Assembly (NCBI RefSeq): GCF_011075055.1
Contig: NC_058147.1
Span: 7,130,001-7,194,000, forward strand
Length of the DNA: 64,000 nt
Origin: Mangifera indica
Lineage: Eukaryota > Streptophyta > Magnoliopsida > Sapindales > Anacardiaceae
Direction of reading: 5' to 3'
Positions 46,588 through 57,329 of this stretch are shown here, piece after piece. The translations under genes were made by a program, and so were the position numbers. How positions within the stretch are numbered: position 1 is the first letter of the stretch; each line of letters begins with the position of its first letter. The notes below the pieces were generated by a model. The model saw only the letters and a program-made list of their open reading frames with translations, ran no database searches and had not been told where the DNA came from.

Positions 46588-47115
46588 TTTCACCAATTGA
46601 GCTGATGGTATTGATAACGTGTTATAAATATTATAGTATAATGAAAGATGATGAAGATTTGAGAGAGATTTATAATGAAGCAAGGAAGAAATCAAGGAAG
46701 AAAGCAAAGAAATTTGGAGATTGAATTTCCCGGATACAAAAAAGATGCATAAAAAGTGAGAGGTGAATACATAAATTTTTACCAACTCCCCTTGACAATT
46801 TGGCTTGCTCATATAAAAACATTTAATGCCTTCCTTCAATTTTCCAATTCCATCATCATATAGCCACCATTCTATAAATATATTCCCATTGATTTGCTTT
46901 GACTTGCTTAATGCATTTGCCTTGACTTAATTAGGTGGAAAGCCACCTAGATATGTAACATTTAGGGGTATTTTTTTATCATTTGCATTGTTTTGGCTAA
47001 ATAGTACAATGAAAAAAATGAGAGTTAAAATTATATAGACGGATTAAAAAATGCTTAACATAATTCATTTCCCTTTTTTTTATATATGTTCACAAAAGGA
47101 TTTTGACTTTTTTTA

Positions 47116-48170
47116 GGCCAAAAGATTATTTCCTACCCAAGGTAATTTCGCTTGTGAATTTTAAAAACTCTAAATACTTACCTATAAAGTGTATTTATTA
47201 ATAAAATCCGTTAGAGGTAGAGAAACAATAGTAATTATACTTTAGTATTAAAAATCCAATTTAATTTTTTTGATAATTAAAAAAGATTTATTTTATAAAT
47301 CATGTGGGGTTATATATAAACGTTTTCTAAAAAAGACAACATAGCAATAAAATAAAGTTTTAATATTGACCAATTGTATTTTGACACGTGGTTGAACAAT
47401 GAATCTTGTGCAATTTGAAATAAAAATCTCAATAAATTTATAATTATGATTAGTGTGATTCATTTGCGCATTAACATATGAAGAATCAATGCGTTATTCC
47501 AAAATGTGAAAATCAAAGAAATTTAATATAACATATTATTTAATATTAGATCATAAGACAAAAATTAAAGGTCATAAATGTCAAAAAAATATCTTTAAAT
47601 AAAATATTCAACTCTTTAAAATTCTCTTTTGAATTGTATTGTATATATTATTTTTTAATATTAAATATTTAAGAAGTAATATCTTTTTAAAATTTTTAAT
47701 AAATTGCTAAATTCATGAAGAACGTTCAAATGAATTTAATGAAGTGTAGAAATAGTAAACAAAGTATACTCCATCATCCAGGATGATCTTGTGTGTGCAT
47801 CTTTATTGTAAGATGAAGGTGATGATGTAAAGATGTTTGAGATTTGTGTTACGGGTTATTTAATTATATTGATAAATTGCAGTATATTGGTAACTTAAAT
47901 TAGTAAATTTGCCTTAATTATATTAATTAAATTTCATTTTTATTATAAAGGGTAATTTTATTCAGTTAAACTAAGTATAAATATGTAATTTAAATACATA
48001 AAAATTTATGGGAGTGTTTTTTTCATTACATTAAATTAGGGTACATTAGTAATTTGATTTGAAAACTAGCCGAAGACACCAACAGAATTTGATCATAGGA
48101 GGGTATTTGACTTTTCCAAATTTAATGGATAAGAATTTATCATTTCGGCAATCCTGGGTAGGAAACAGTC
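47116..48170. mobile_element. MULE-like element, GGCCAAAAGACTT family
   Basis: The left end GGCCAAAAGATTATTTCCTA, CCCAAGG...TTTCG faces ATTTCGGCAATCCTGGGTAGG, AAACAGT. CTTTTTTTA occurs exactly on both sides (47107-47115 and 48171-48179), though such a low-complexity repeat could be chance, and the right terminus lacks the final TTTTGGCC. The interior is AT-rich without coding capacity. Confidence 0.5.
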
Positions 48171-49517
48171 CTTTTTTTATTTTTTAATTTTTTTTATAGT
48201 TTTTGAAAATGTCTGAGCTAAACCCAATATTAGTTTTGATGGAAATAAACCCACTTTTAATTTTTTTTTTCAATAAAATGATGATAAATAAAAGTTAGAA
48301 TCTGTTACATTAGATTTTAAAAAAGTTGGAATAAATAGAGAATAAATCCAGGGAGTAGTTTCGCATGCAGATTCTGGTTGTTCAGCTACAATTGGCAAGC
48401 AATAAGAAAACATTTGAAAGGTGTCGATTACCATTTAAGGTTTGAGACAGCCCAGTCTGATTCATGGCATAAGCAGCTTGCTGCTGTATAATTTGTTCAT
48501 CGATTGTCTTTTCCCTTCTCTACTTGTATTGTTGCTCACCAATTGTGATGCATGTGTTCATGTCCTTCTGATTTCCCCACTCATTCTTGTTTTTCTTTTT
48601 TAACCGGAGATCCGTCATTATTAGTTGAATAAATAAATTTGAAATATAATGATCAGACTCATAGAGACTTAAACCTAGATCTTCATCTGAAAAATTTTAA
48701 TATTTTATTAATTTTATTAATTTTTAGAGTCTTTCCCACTTATTCTTCTCTCTCACACACAAAATGACTAGACCCAAAGAGACTTTTGGAAGTTTAAATG
48801 CTTACCCTTAGGGTCTTCCCACTCGTTCGTTCACACACATGCATATATAGAGTCCTGCATGTTTATGTATTTTTGGCTCATCTGATTATGTGGATGATTT
48901 ATGTCTGCATGTATGTATGAATGAATATTCATTATCGGTTATTTTTGCAAGAAATCTGATAAGGACGAATGTTAGATAAATTACAAATGATTAATTATGA
49001 AATTATAAAAAATAATTGCGAATAATAATGTGAAAAAAAAAAAATTAACCTTTCCTCCACCTACATTCATGTAGTTTTATTAAAATTACCAACAAAACTC
49101 TGTCACTTCTAAAATTCCTCAATTATTGATGAAACTCATTCTATCCATTTTTTCAAGTCTCTTCTTTAAAATGAATATATAAATTACGAAAAAGCTTTTA
49201 TATATACATATAAAGTATAATTTGAAAATTATTTCATTATATACTTTTTTTATAACCGGAATTCTGTCTGTGTTTATTAGAGTTTATTAGATAGATAAAC
49301 TCAAAACACAATAATTAGATATACAATCATTGCACAAAGTAAGTCAAAATTTTACAAATATAATAGAGATTAGAATCTAGATTTTTTACCCTAAAAATTT
49401 TAATATTCTATCAGTTTTATTAACCCTTAGGTCCCATTACATAATTTGCTATAGTAAATTGTAAATTACTCTTAAATTAACTTTTCGCTCAACTTCCCCA
49501 AGAGCTTTAGCTTGTAA

Positions 49518-49521
<4 letters not shown>

Positions 49522-49551
<30 letters not shown>
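49522..49551. repeat. (TA)n microsatellite
   Basis: Fifteen TA units followed by an AGAG-rich tract to about 49572. Confidence 0.9.
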
Positions 49552-49555
<4 letters not shown>

Positions 49556-50628
49556 GAGAGAGGGAGAGAGAGATTTTATGATCAATCAGGTGAAGAGGCA
49601 ATATTAACGTGGCTTAAAAAATTCTAAATGGCTTTTTGTGTAGGTGGAAATTGAAATTGAAATCGTAAAATAGCGTTGGCAATGGGAGAAATTTAAGCCG
49701 AAATGGTAAAAATAATAATTTAAGCTATTTAATTCTAATTCAATTGTTGGTTAGTCACAATCAAGAGATAACCATCACGAAATAAAAATAATTGATTCTT
49801 GTCTTTAATCTAACAACAATGAAGTCTCAAAGTCGTCTTGGTGGGATACCAAAAGATTTGCTAATTAATCTAATTTTTAACAATAATAACCCTCTTTGTC
49901 CAATTTTTATTTTTTTATTTATTTATGAGCAATTTTGCATGAAAAAGCCCACAAATAATATGGAGCTATATTTAAGACTATGTATATAAGATGTTTTTTC
50001 TTCTTTGAACAAAAAAGAAAAAAAAAAATTTAGCCCACAAAACTTTAGGCATTAAAAAGTTATTGTCACATCCTAAAAACATATGTTATAAAAAGGTTTG
50101 GATTTGAATCTATATTATATTTGTAAAATTTTAACTTATTAAATACAATAATTGTGAATCCGATTAATATATTTTAAAATTTATCTGTTTAACCAATTCA
50201 AGTGGAGTAATGGCATCAACTTTTGGAAATGAATTTTCTTTTCCAAGTGTGAAGAAAAGCAGTTTCTATTATTAGGGGAAGAAATATAAGTAAAAAAATA
50301 AAATAAAATAAAATAAAAAGTATATAATGCTTAGGTAATGGGATGTTATTTAAAGGGTTAATCCACATGGATGGCATTTGATTTGAGGGTACATTCACAT
50401 GGGCTTCATGTTATATGCATTAACACTTTTGTCAACATGTAACTTTCCTTAATCTGCTATTATTGTGACTTGTGAGCCACCTCACCAGCCTGTCCTTCAC
50501 CATTTTCTGCTTAACATATTCCACTCATTTTTCATTTTTACAATTCCTAATTTCCCCAAATATAAAATTTACTTTCAAATTATTCATCCTAATCCTGTTT
50601 TTCAACTGTTTTAAGTTTATTAAACAAG

Positions 50629-50797
50629 CAATATTATGTCTATATATTTTAAATACATAAATAAATACATATTTATATATGTCATTATATGATTAAATGT
50701 TTATTTATTATTAAACTAAAATTACAAAATTATATAATGACACATATAGAATATATATTTATTTGTGTATTTAAAATAAATACATATAGTTTTATTG
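50629..50797. mobile_element. Palindromic MITE family, copy 2
   Basis: CAATATTATGTCTATATATT faces AATACATATAGTTTTATTG; ATATATGTCATTATATGATT in the interior has an inverse near 50740. 169 bp. Confidence 0.6.
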
Positions 50798-50960
50798 TTG
50801 TTAAACTCAGGATGCTCTGAAATGTTTGCACTATATGAAAAAGATTAGCTAGAAGCAATATTTTAATCAAATCACCCGAAGAATGACTCTAGTTTCAGCA
50901 TATAAGATTTAAATCCTTCCTAGTATATGCATTTTGCAAGAAGGGTGTTTATGTAAAGAG

Positions 50961-51112
50961 TGATACTATATACATAAATAATAAATACAAACTTGAGTAC
51001 AAATAAGACATATCACTATATAATTAAGTATTATTATTTTATCTCTAATTCAAAATCATTCAATTAAATAGTGATATATCACTGTCTATACTCAAGTTTA
51101 TATTAATTGTTT
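50961..51112. mobile_element. Palindromic MITE family, copy 3 (diverged)
   Basis: AATACAAACTTGAGTAC faces its inverse (ACTCAAGTTTATATT). Interior AGACATATCACTATATAATT and inverse TAGTGATATATCACT. Borders approximate. Confidence 0.5.
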
Positions 51113-51231
51113 TTATATATATATAATATTATTGTTACGTAAAACTCAAACAAATACCTAAACGGCCATAATTTGTATGATAAAAACAATCTTATACTTA
51201 GTTGAACCGAGATAAGACATAATCTATTACA

Positions 51232-51232
<1 letters not shown>

Positions 51233-51316
<84 letters not shown>
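51233..51316. repeat. Compound (TA)n(GT)n microsatellite
   Basis: About 29 TA units run into about 13 GT units; likely polymorphic. Confidence 0.92.
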
Positions 51317-51465
51317 TTGTATACCTATATTAAATACACAATTATATATATTATCGTGTGATTAGATGTTATTTTATCCTTAATTCAAAATCACTCAATT
51401 ATATAATAATATATAAAGTGTATATTGATTTATGTACTCAAAATAGATATATATATTTTATTTTT
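51317..51465. mobile_element. Palindromic MITE family, copy 4 (diverged)
   Basis: Has the family interior TTATCGTGTGATTAGATG and TAATTCAAAATCACTCAATT, between two microsatellites. Borders approximate. Confidence 0.45.
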
Positions 51466-51466
51466 T

Positions 51467-51468
<2 letters not shown>

Positions 51469-51506
<38 letters not shown>
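51469..51506. repeat. (TA)n microsatellite
   Basis: About 19 TA units adjoining MITE copy 4. Confidence 0.9.
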
Positions 51507-51509
<3 letters not shown>

Positions 51510-52212
51510 GAAATTTTATTTTAATATAAAGATTTTATCATTAATTAAAAGAAAGAAATAAAAAGAAAGAAGGCCAACAAGGTTTTATGGAGCGAAAGCA
51601 AGCTAGTAGTATGAGATTATTTTGTTCCACTTGAGTTTTTTTTAAGTATAAATTTATGAATGTACAACCAACCATCAATCTTATTATTCACCACCATGTG
51701 ATGTGTGTTTGTTTATGAAATTAAGAAAGGGAGAGTTGGTGTAAGATTAATTGCATTAAATTGGTGACATAGTGGGCAAGCAATTTACACATACATACAT
51801 GCCTTCTCAGTTCTCAATTCTCAAATCTAAGAGAACCAAAATTTGCCAGCAAAGCATCCATGCAAACACAGCAATCTAGTTATTGATCGACATAAAACAA
51901 ATCAGTAAAAAATATGTCTCCTCCTTTGCAAGGCAAAAACAAAGACACAAAATTAAAATTAATTGGCTGGTTAGCTACCTAAGTAAGTTATTTAGTGTAA
52001 CACGTATATGTGCGTGCATAAAGATAATGTGACAACTTTCTTCTTTCTTTTCATCACGAATTACGTACCCTTCTCCTTCATCCATTTACTTTTATACCCT
52101 TAAGTTATTCATTTAAATAAATTATAAAAACTTATTTACATAAATTCGTGTGTCAACTTAAAATTGGGTAATGTTATTATTTACTTTTATACATTTAAGT
52201 CTTTTTTTTTTT

Positions 52213-52378
52213 CAATAAAACTATGTATATTTATTTTTTGTACATAATTTATATACACAAATGAGATGTTATCATATGATTGAATGTTTTTTTATCATAT
52301 GATGACACATGTTTTAAAATCACCTAATTACATGATAACACATCACTGTATACATGAATTATGTATCAAAAATGTGTC
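52213..52378. mobile_element. Palindromic MITE family, copy 5
   Basis: Very close to copy 1: CAATAAAACTATGTATATTT, GAGATGTTATCATATGATTG and CACCTAATTACATGATAACA are shared with few changes. Confidence 0.7.
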
Positions 52379-52452
52379 TAATTTATAATTGGGTAATATT
52401 ATTATTTACTTTTATACGCTTAATTTTTTTTTTGGCCTTAATTTTTTTTTTG

Positions 52453-52760
52453 GCCAAAAGATTGTTTCCCACCTAAGGTTTAGTGAAAAATCAAATTATC
52501 ACCCGTTAACTTTGAAAAACTTAAATATTAATCAATTTGTTAAAATTCACTATTATGATTAAAGATAAAATTGTTATTTAGTTAAAAATATTTTAAAAAA
52601 CTAAAAAATTATCACATTCCCCTCCTAGATTTTAAAATCTATTAATTTCCATTTTATCTAAAGTTTGAAAAATAGCTATTTTTCCTTTAGAGATTTAATT
52701 TTTTTCCTATATTTTTTTGAGGGGCTACTCTGTTGCCATTGTTATCGCTCTCTTTCTCCC
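52453..52760. mobile_element. Left part of a GGCCAAAAGACTT-family element
   Basis: Starts GGCCAAAAGATTGTTTCCCA, then CCTAAGGTTTAGTG, with the usual T-rich arm. A right end was not found. Confidence 0.45.
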
Positions 52761-53924
52761 AATACTCTCTCTTTCTTTCCAGCTTCATTGGATTTGAATC
52801 AATCATACAGAACAGAATAAATCTTGAATCTAGTAACTAACCCCACAACCATTGAATCAAGTAAATTAAAAGTTTGATTTTATTATGTTATTAAAGAAGA
52901 CTTAAACTCATACTCTCTTATACATAAAATCTCGTTTTTTATCACTCAAACCATCCGTTGAGAATACTAATTTGTTAATTTATGTGAGCTCTTGAATTTC
53001 AAATTGTGTTGAAAAAAATGGTCACATTTTATTCGATTGAATTGCTCAACGTCATTTAATAATCGAGACCATTAGGTTGATGAATTACCATTCAACTCCG
53101 CTAACAAAACGAAACTTGTCTTTGTCTTTATAATTAAAACTGAAAAATATTTCTATTACTTTCAAAGACCCTGTAGGGTCATTTGCTTACTAAAGGAAAC
53201 CATATATTAATTAATTTGAAAACATATTCCCATCATCCTTTTATTTAATGCCATCAAACTCGTAATATCAAAACTTACTCAAAATACCCATTTATTCAAT
53301 TAATTATTTGAAAAATTACTCAAACTCAACGTGCAACAACTTAATCTAACATGGTCCAAAATTTTTGAAATAATTTACAAATCATGATATAGAAAAATAA
53401 TAATCACAATAACATGGTATTTATTTGAACAAAATTTTCTATACCATTTATTACGGTAGGTGACAGCCTAACTAAATTGGTCACTACTAACTTTAAATCA
53501 TAAATGGCTTGTCCTAATAACATGACCTACATCTAAGTTGTTTAAGTCAATTTCAACATTCTATACACACCACTTATAAATTCCATTCAATTTTAAGATA
53601 AGATTTTTTTTTTTTTTAATATAAGAATTTAATATATAGTTTGATGACAAGATTATTTGTCAAGTTTTGATGGTCGACATCTCCTGGTTGGCCAGTTTCA
53701 CCCATGTGGCTACACGATTTTTGTTGATTTTATGTGCACGTTACACGATTGTTATGGTCCCCTTTACAACATTAATTCTATACACACGATTATTTCAGCC
53801 CCTTTACAGCTTAATTTAGCTTCAATTCAATCACACATTTGAGGAAGTTTCATTGACCATTTATCAACAAAAATAAAGTAAGATATTACACAATAATCTA
53901 ATAGGCCGATCAGTTTGTTGGAAC

Positions 53925-54312
53925 AAAAGATTATCTTAATAATTTATCATTAATTATTGATATTATTTTATTTGATTTATCAATAAAATAATATTTTGTT
54001 AATATTTAATTATTAATAGTGATGTAACAGATAATATAAAAAAATTAAAAGTTTATTAAGGTAATTTTAATTTTGTTATAATTATATTTTACTTATAAAT
54101 TTTTTAAGACAAAAATATTTCAATTTTCAATTAATATAGTAAGTAACAAGAAAAATATTTTGAAATAATTAAAGTTAAATAATATGTTAATATTTTTTTA
54201 TTACCTTTAATTAAATATAATAATAATTTATAATTAGTTAATCTTTTAAGTACTTTATCTTTAAAGTAATCTTTTGCTTTTAATAATAAAATAGTATTTA
54301 AACCAAACACAC
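53925..54312. mobile_element. Possible Tourist-like MITE related to 37284-37764
   Basis: GATCAGTTTGTTGGAACAAAAGATTA at the left faces TAAACCAAACACACCA at the right. The interior shares CTTTTAAGTA and AAAGTAATCTTTT motifs with the VHA-H insertion. TAA is present on both sides, which is weak evidence. Confidence 0.4.
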
Positions 54313-54410
54313 CATAAAGAAAAATAATGATGAAGGGTAATTTGGAAAGTATATATAAACACAAGAAACCTTTGTTGTGAAATAAATTGAAGACTATAGC
54401 AGTAAATAAG

Positions 54411-54580
54411 AATAATATTATGTGTATTCATTTTAAATATACGAATATGTATACATATATATATATCATCATATGATTGAGTATTATTTTATTTTTAATT
54501 TAAAATTATTTAATTATATAATAATATATATAAATATGTATATATTTATATATTTAAAACAGATATACATAATTTAATTA
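54411..54580. mobile_element. Palindromic MITE family, copy 6
   Basis: AATAATATTATGTGTATTCA faces AACAGATATACATAATTTAA, with ATATCATCATATGATTGAG in the interior. Confidence 0.5.
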
Positions 54581-54957
54581 GATAAATAATGACTAAGGGT
54601 AATTTGGGAAGTATAAATAAGAAGTAGAAATCTCTGTTCCAGAATAAACTGAAGACTGTAGTAGTGGAGATGATGTAATGAAGAAACAGCGTTAAGTAAT
54701 AATAAATAATTAGGTCAATGGGATTCATGTAATGTTAAGGGTAATTCAGTAAAATCATACAAGCTCACCCAACGGCCACTGAAATCCAAAACGCCCGCAA
54801 AAAGCAAAGCTGACCTACATGGCCCAACTTATTATCCCCATCGTCGCTATCTGCAGCTGTTGCCACTGCCTTCCGCCTCATCATAAATTTTTTCTTACAT
54901 TATTATTATTATTATTTTCTTAATTTATTCCTCCTTTTTAAAATAAATTTATTTCAA

Positions 54958-54983
54958 AATATATATATATATATATATATATA
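54958..54983. repeat. (AT)n microsatellite upstream of the trihelix gene
   Basis: Thirteen AT units about 370 bp before the ATG at 55350, within the probable promoter region. Confidence 0.9.
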
Positions 54984-55349
54984 TTTCTCTTTCTGCTTTC
55001 TTTCTTTCACTTTGTTACTGATGATATATAAATATAAAAAACAAACCCCAGGTGAGCCTTGAGTTGTACTTTTTTTAAAGAAATTTTAATTATTATATAA
55101 AAAACTGAAGATTCCGCAGCTTAATTGTTAAAAAAAAAAAAGAGATCTTGTTTTCTTAATTGTGCTTTGAGGTAGACAGGAGATTGATCCCACAAGAAAT
55201 AAATAAATAAATTAATAATTAAAAAAACGCTCCCATCCTCATAAAAACAAACCCTTCAAAGAATTCACCATCTTCTTTTCTGATATTACTTTTAATTTTT
55301 GGAGCTGCTATAGCTGCTAGCTGTAATTGCTGTAAGTCTTCTATATGCT

Positions 55350-57329
55350 ATGCTAGCTGCAGACGACTCATCACCCGTGCTCGGAATCCCCTCCACCGGG
55401 GACGTTGCCGCCCCTGCCGCCGCGCCAATTGGAGCTCAGGAAGTTGGTGGTGATGTTGGCTCAAACTCTGGCGGCGAAGACGATAAAGGCGACCGCAATT
55501 TCGGCGGAAACCGGTGGCCAAGACAAGAAACTTTGGCTCTTTTGAAGATACGCTCCGATATGGATCAAGTGTTTCGTGATTCCAGTCTCAAAGGTCCATT
55601 ATGGGAAGAAGTTTCAAGGTCAGATTATTTATTTTTAATATATCCTCACTTTTAATTTGCAGCTGAATTTGTTTCGTTGAGTTATATGATCTAGGTTTCT
55701 TTTTTTTTTTTTCAAAGTTTCCTAATTTCTTTTTTAATTTGATGAGTTTGTAAATTTTTTACGTGTGGAAATGGTAAGAAACTTTGTTGAATAGCTGAAT
55801 TTTCAATGGGATAAAAACAGAAATAGAGCTGTGATTGAACTGTAATTGTTATCAGGAAATTAGCAGAGCTTGGGTATAATCGAAGTGCCAAGAAATGCAA
55901 AGAGAAGTTCGAAAATGTCTACAAGTATCACAAGAGAACCAAAGATGGCCGAACGGGTAAACCAGAGGGCAAACATTACAAATTCTTCGATCAATTAGAA
56001 GCTTTTGATCATCATCATCATCATCATCATCAGCATCACTCTCAGTCGTTTACTCCACCATCTTCATTATCAAAACCTCAAACGGAAACTCCATTTCAAA
56101 CTGTAATTACTTCTCCTCCTGCTCCAACCGTAATGGCTTGGACTAATTCAACAAACCCTATTGCCCAAAACACCACTCAACATGTTGCAGCAAATAACCC
56201 TACACCAATTTCGTCAACGCCTCCATCACATAGTTTTCCCAATATTTCATCTAATCTTTTCTCGAGCTCGACCTCGTCGTCGACGGCGTCGGACGAGGAG
56301 TATTTGGAAGTGGTGGGGAGGAGTAATAAAAACAATAAGAGGAAGCGGAAGTGGAAGGCCTTTTTTAAGAGGTTAACGAAAGAGGTGATCAAGAAGCAGG
56401 AGGAGCTGCAGGTTAAGTTCTTGGAGACAATCGAGAAATGCGAACATGAAAGATTGGTTCGTGAAGAAGCTTGGAGAATTCAAGAAATGACACGAATTAA
56501 TCGGGAGCATGAAATTCTAATTCAAGAAAGAAGCACGGCGGCAGCTAAAGACGCCGCCGTCGTTGCATTCTTGCAGAAGATCTCTGGACTACCCCCTCAG
56601 ATAAACTTGATCCAATCACGAGAAAATAATCCACCGCATCCGCCTGCTGGGCCGCCACTAGAAGTAGCGGTTAGGCCACAACAACCACCACAAGTTCTAC
56701 TGCCACCGGCGCCTACAACAACTACGATTAATTTCGATACTACTACTCCGAAACCGCATAATGGCAATAGCGGTGGTGTTATATCAATATCGAGCTCGTC
56801 CAGATGGCCGAAAGCTGAAGTTCAAGCTTTGATAAAATTCCGAACTGATTTCGATAACAAGTATCAAGAGAACGGACCGAAAGGGCCTCTGTGGGAGGAG
56901 ATCTCGGTGGCAATGCGAAGCGTGGGGTACAATCGGAGCGCGAAGCGGTGTAAAGAGAAGTGGGAGAACATAAATAAGTATTTCAAGAAAGTGAAGGTGA
57001 GCAACAAGAAGAGGTCGGAGGATTCGAAGACATGCCCGTATTTCAACCAGTTGGACGCTTTGTACAAAGAAAAGATGATGAAACCGGTGAATAACCCGAT
57101 GGTGCCATTGTTGGTTCAGCCGGAGCAACAATGGCCGTTGATGCAAGAAGATGAAGATCACCATCACAATGCAGATCAGATGCAAGAAGATGAAGAAGGC
57201 GAAGATGTGGACACCGAAGACGACGAATACGAAGGTGGAGACGGCGGTGGCGGTGGCGGTGGAGATGGTGGTGGCGGTTACGAGATAGTAGCCAAAAAAG
57301 CAGCTTCTCCAATGGGAAATGGTGAGTGA
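55350..57329 (+). CDS. GT-2-type trihelix transcription factor
   Basis: Two exons, 55350-55618 and 55856-57329, GT-AG intron, 580 aa. Two trihelix (GT) DNA-binding domains: residues ~55-142 (RWPRQETLALLKIRSDMDQV ... GYNRSAKKCKEKFENVYKYH, split by the intron after EEVSR) and ~406-492 (RWPKAEVQALIKFRTDFDNK ... GYNRSAKRCKEKWENINKYF). Each has the three spaced Trp/Phe positions and a fourth helix. Between them lie a His run, a basic stretch (KNNKRKRKWK) that may be a nuclear signal, and the conserved charged coiled coil (~258-332). The C-terminus is acidic and then Gly-rich. This is the layout of GT-2/DF1/GTL1 proteins, nuclear regulators binding GT elements. Which subgroup member it is I cannot settle. 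ATG 55350 is the first in frame; an upstream ATG at 55345 meets a stop after two codons. Confidence 0.95.

Larger units (their letters stand above)
41370..46960 (-). mobile_element. Complete Ty1/copia retrotransposon (degenerate) with 5-bp target duplication
   Basis: Two direct LTRs, 41370-41711 (342 bp) and 46620-46960 (341 bp), start TGTTATAAATATTATAG and end GATATGTAACA on the plus strand. I count about 15 differences between them (~4%). TTTAG lies on both sides (41365-41369 and 46961-46965). Internal domains on the minus strand follow copia order: gag, zinc knuckle, protease, integrase, reverse transcriptase, RNase H. Stops and frameshifts in gag and pol make it non-autonomous. The 5' LTR is the right-hand one. 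Confidence 0.96.
48180..55349. other. Long gene-free interval with MITEs and microsatellites
   Basis: No supported gene. An unrecognised exon-like open stretch on the minus strand (about 48426-48512: TIDEQIIQQQAAYAMNQ, then TGLSQTLNG, followed by a GGTAATC donor) is the only coding-like signal. The rest is AT-rich, with the MITE copies and simple repeats listed separately and the truncated GGCCAAAAGA element at 52453. Confidence 0.5.

Noticed and set aside
51233..51316. Regular repeats considered as a CRISPR-like or centromeric array
   Set aside because: Plain dinucleotide microsatellite; no spacer-repeat organisation and no satellite monomer in the window.
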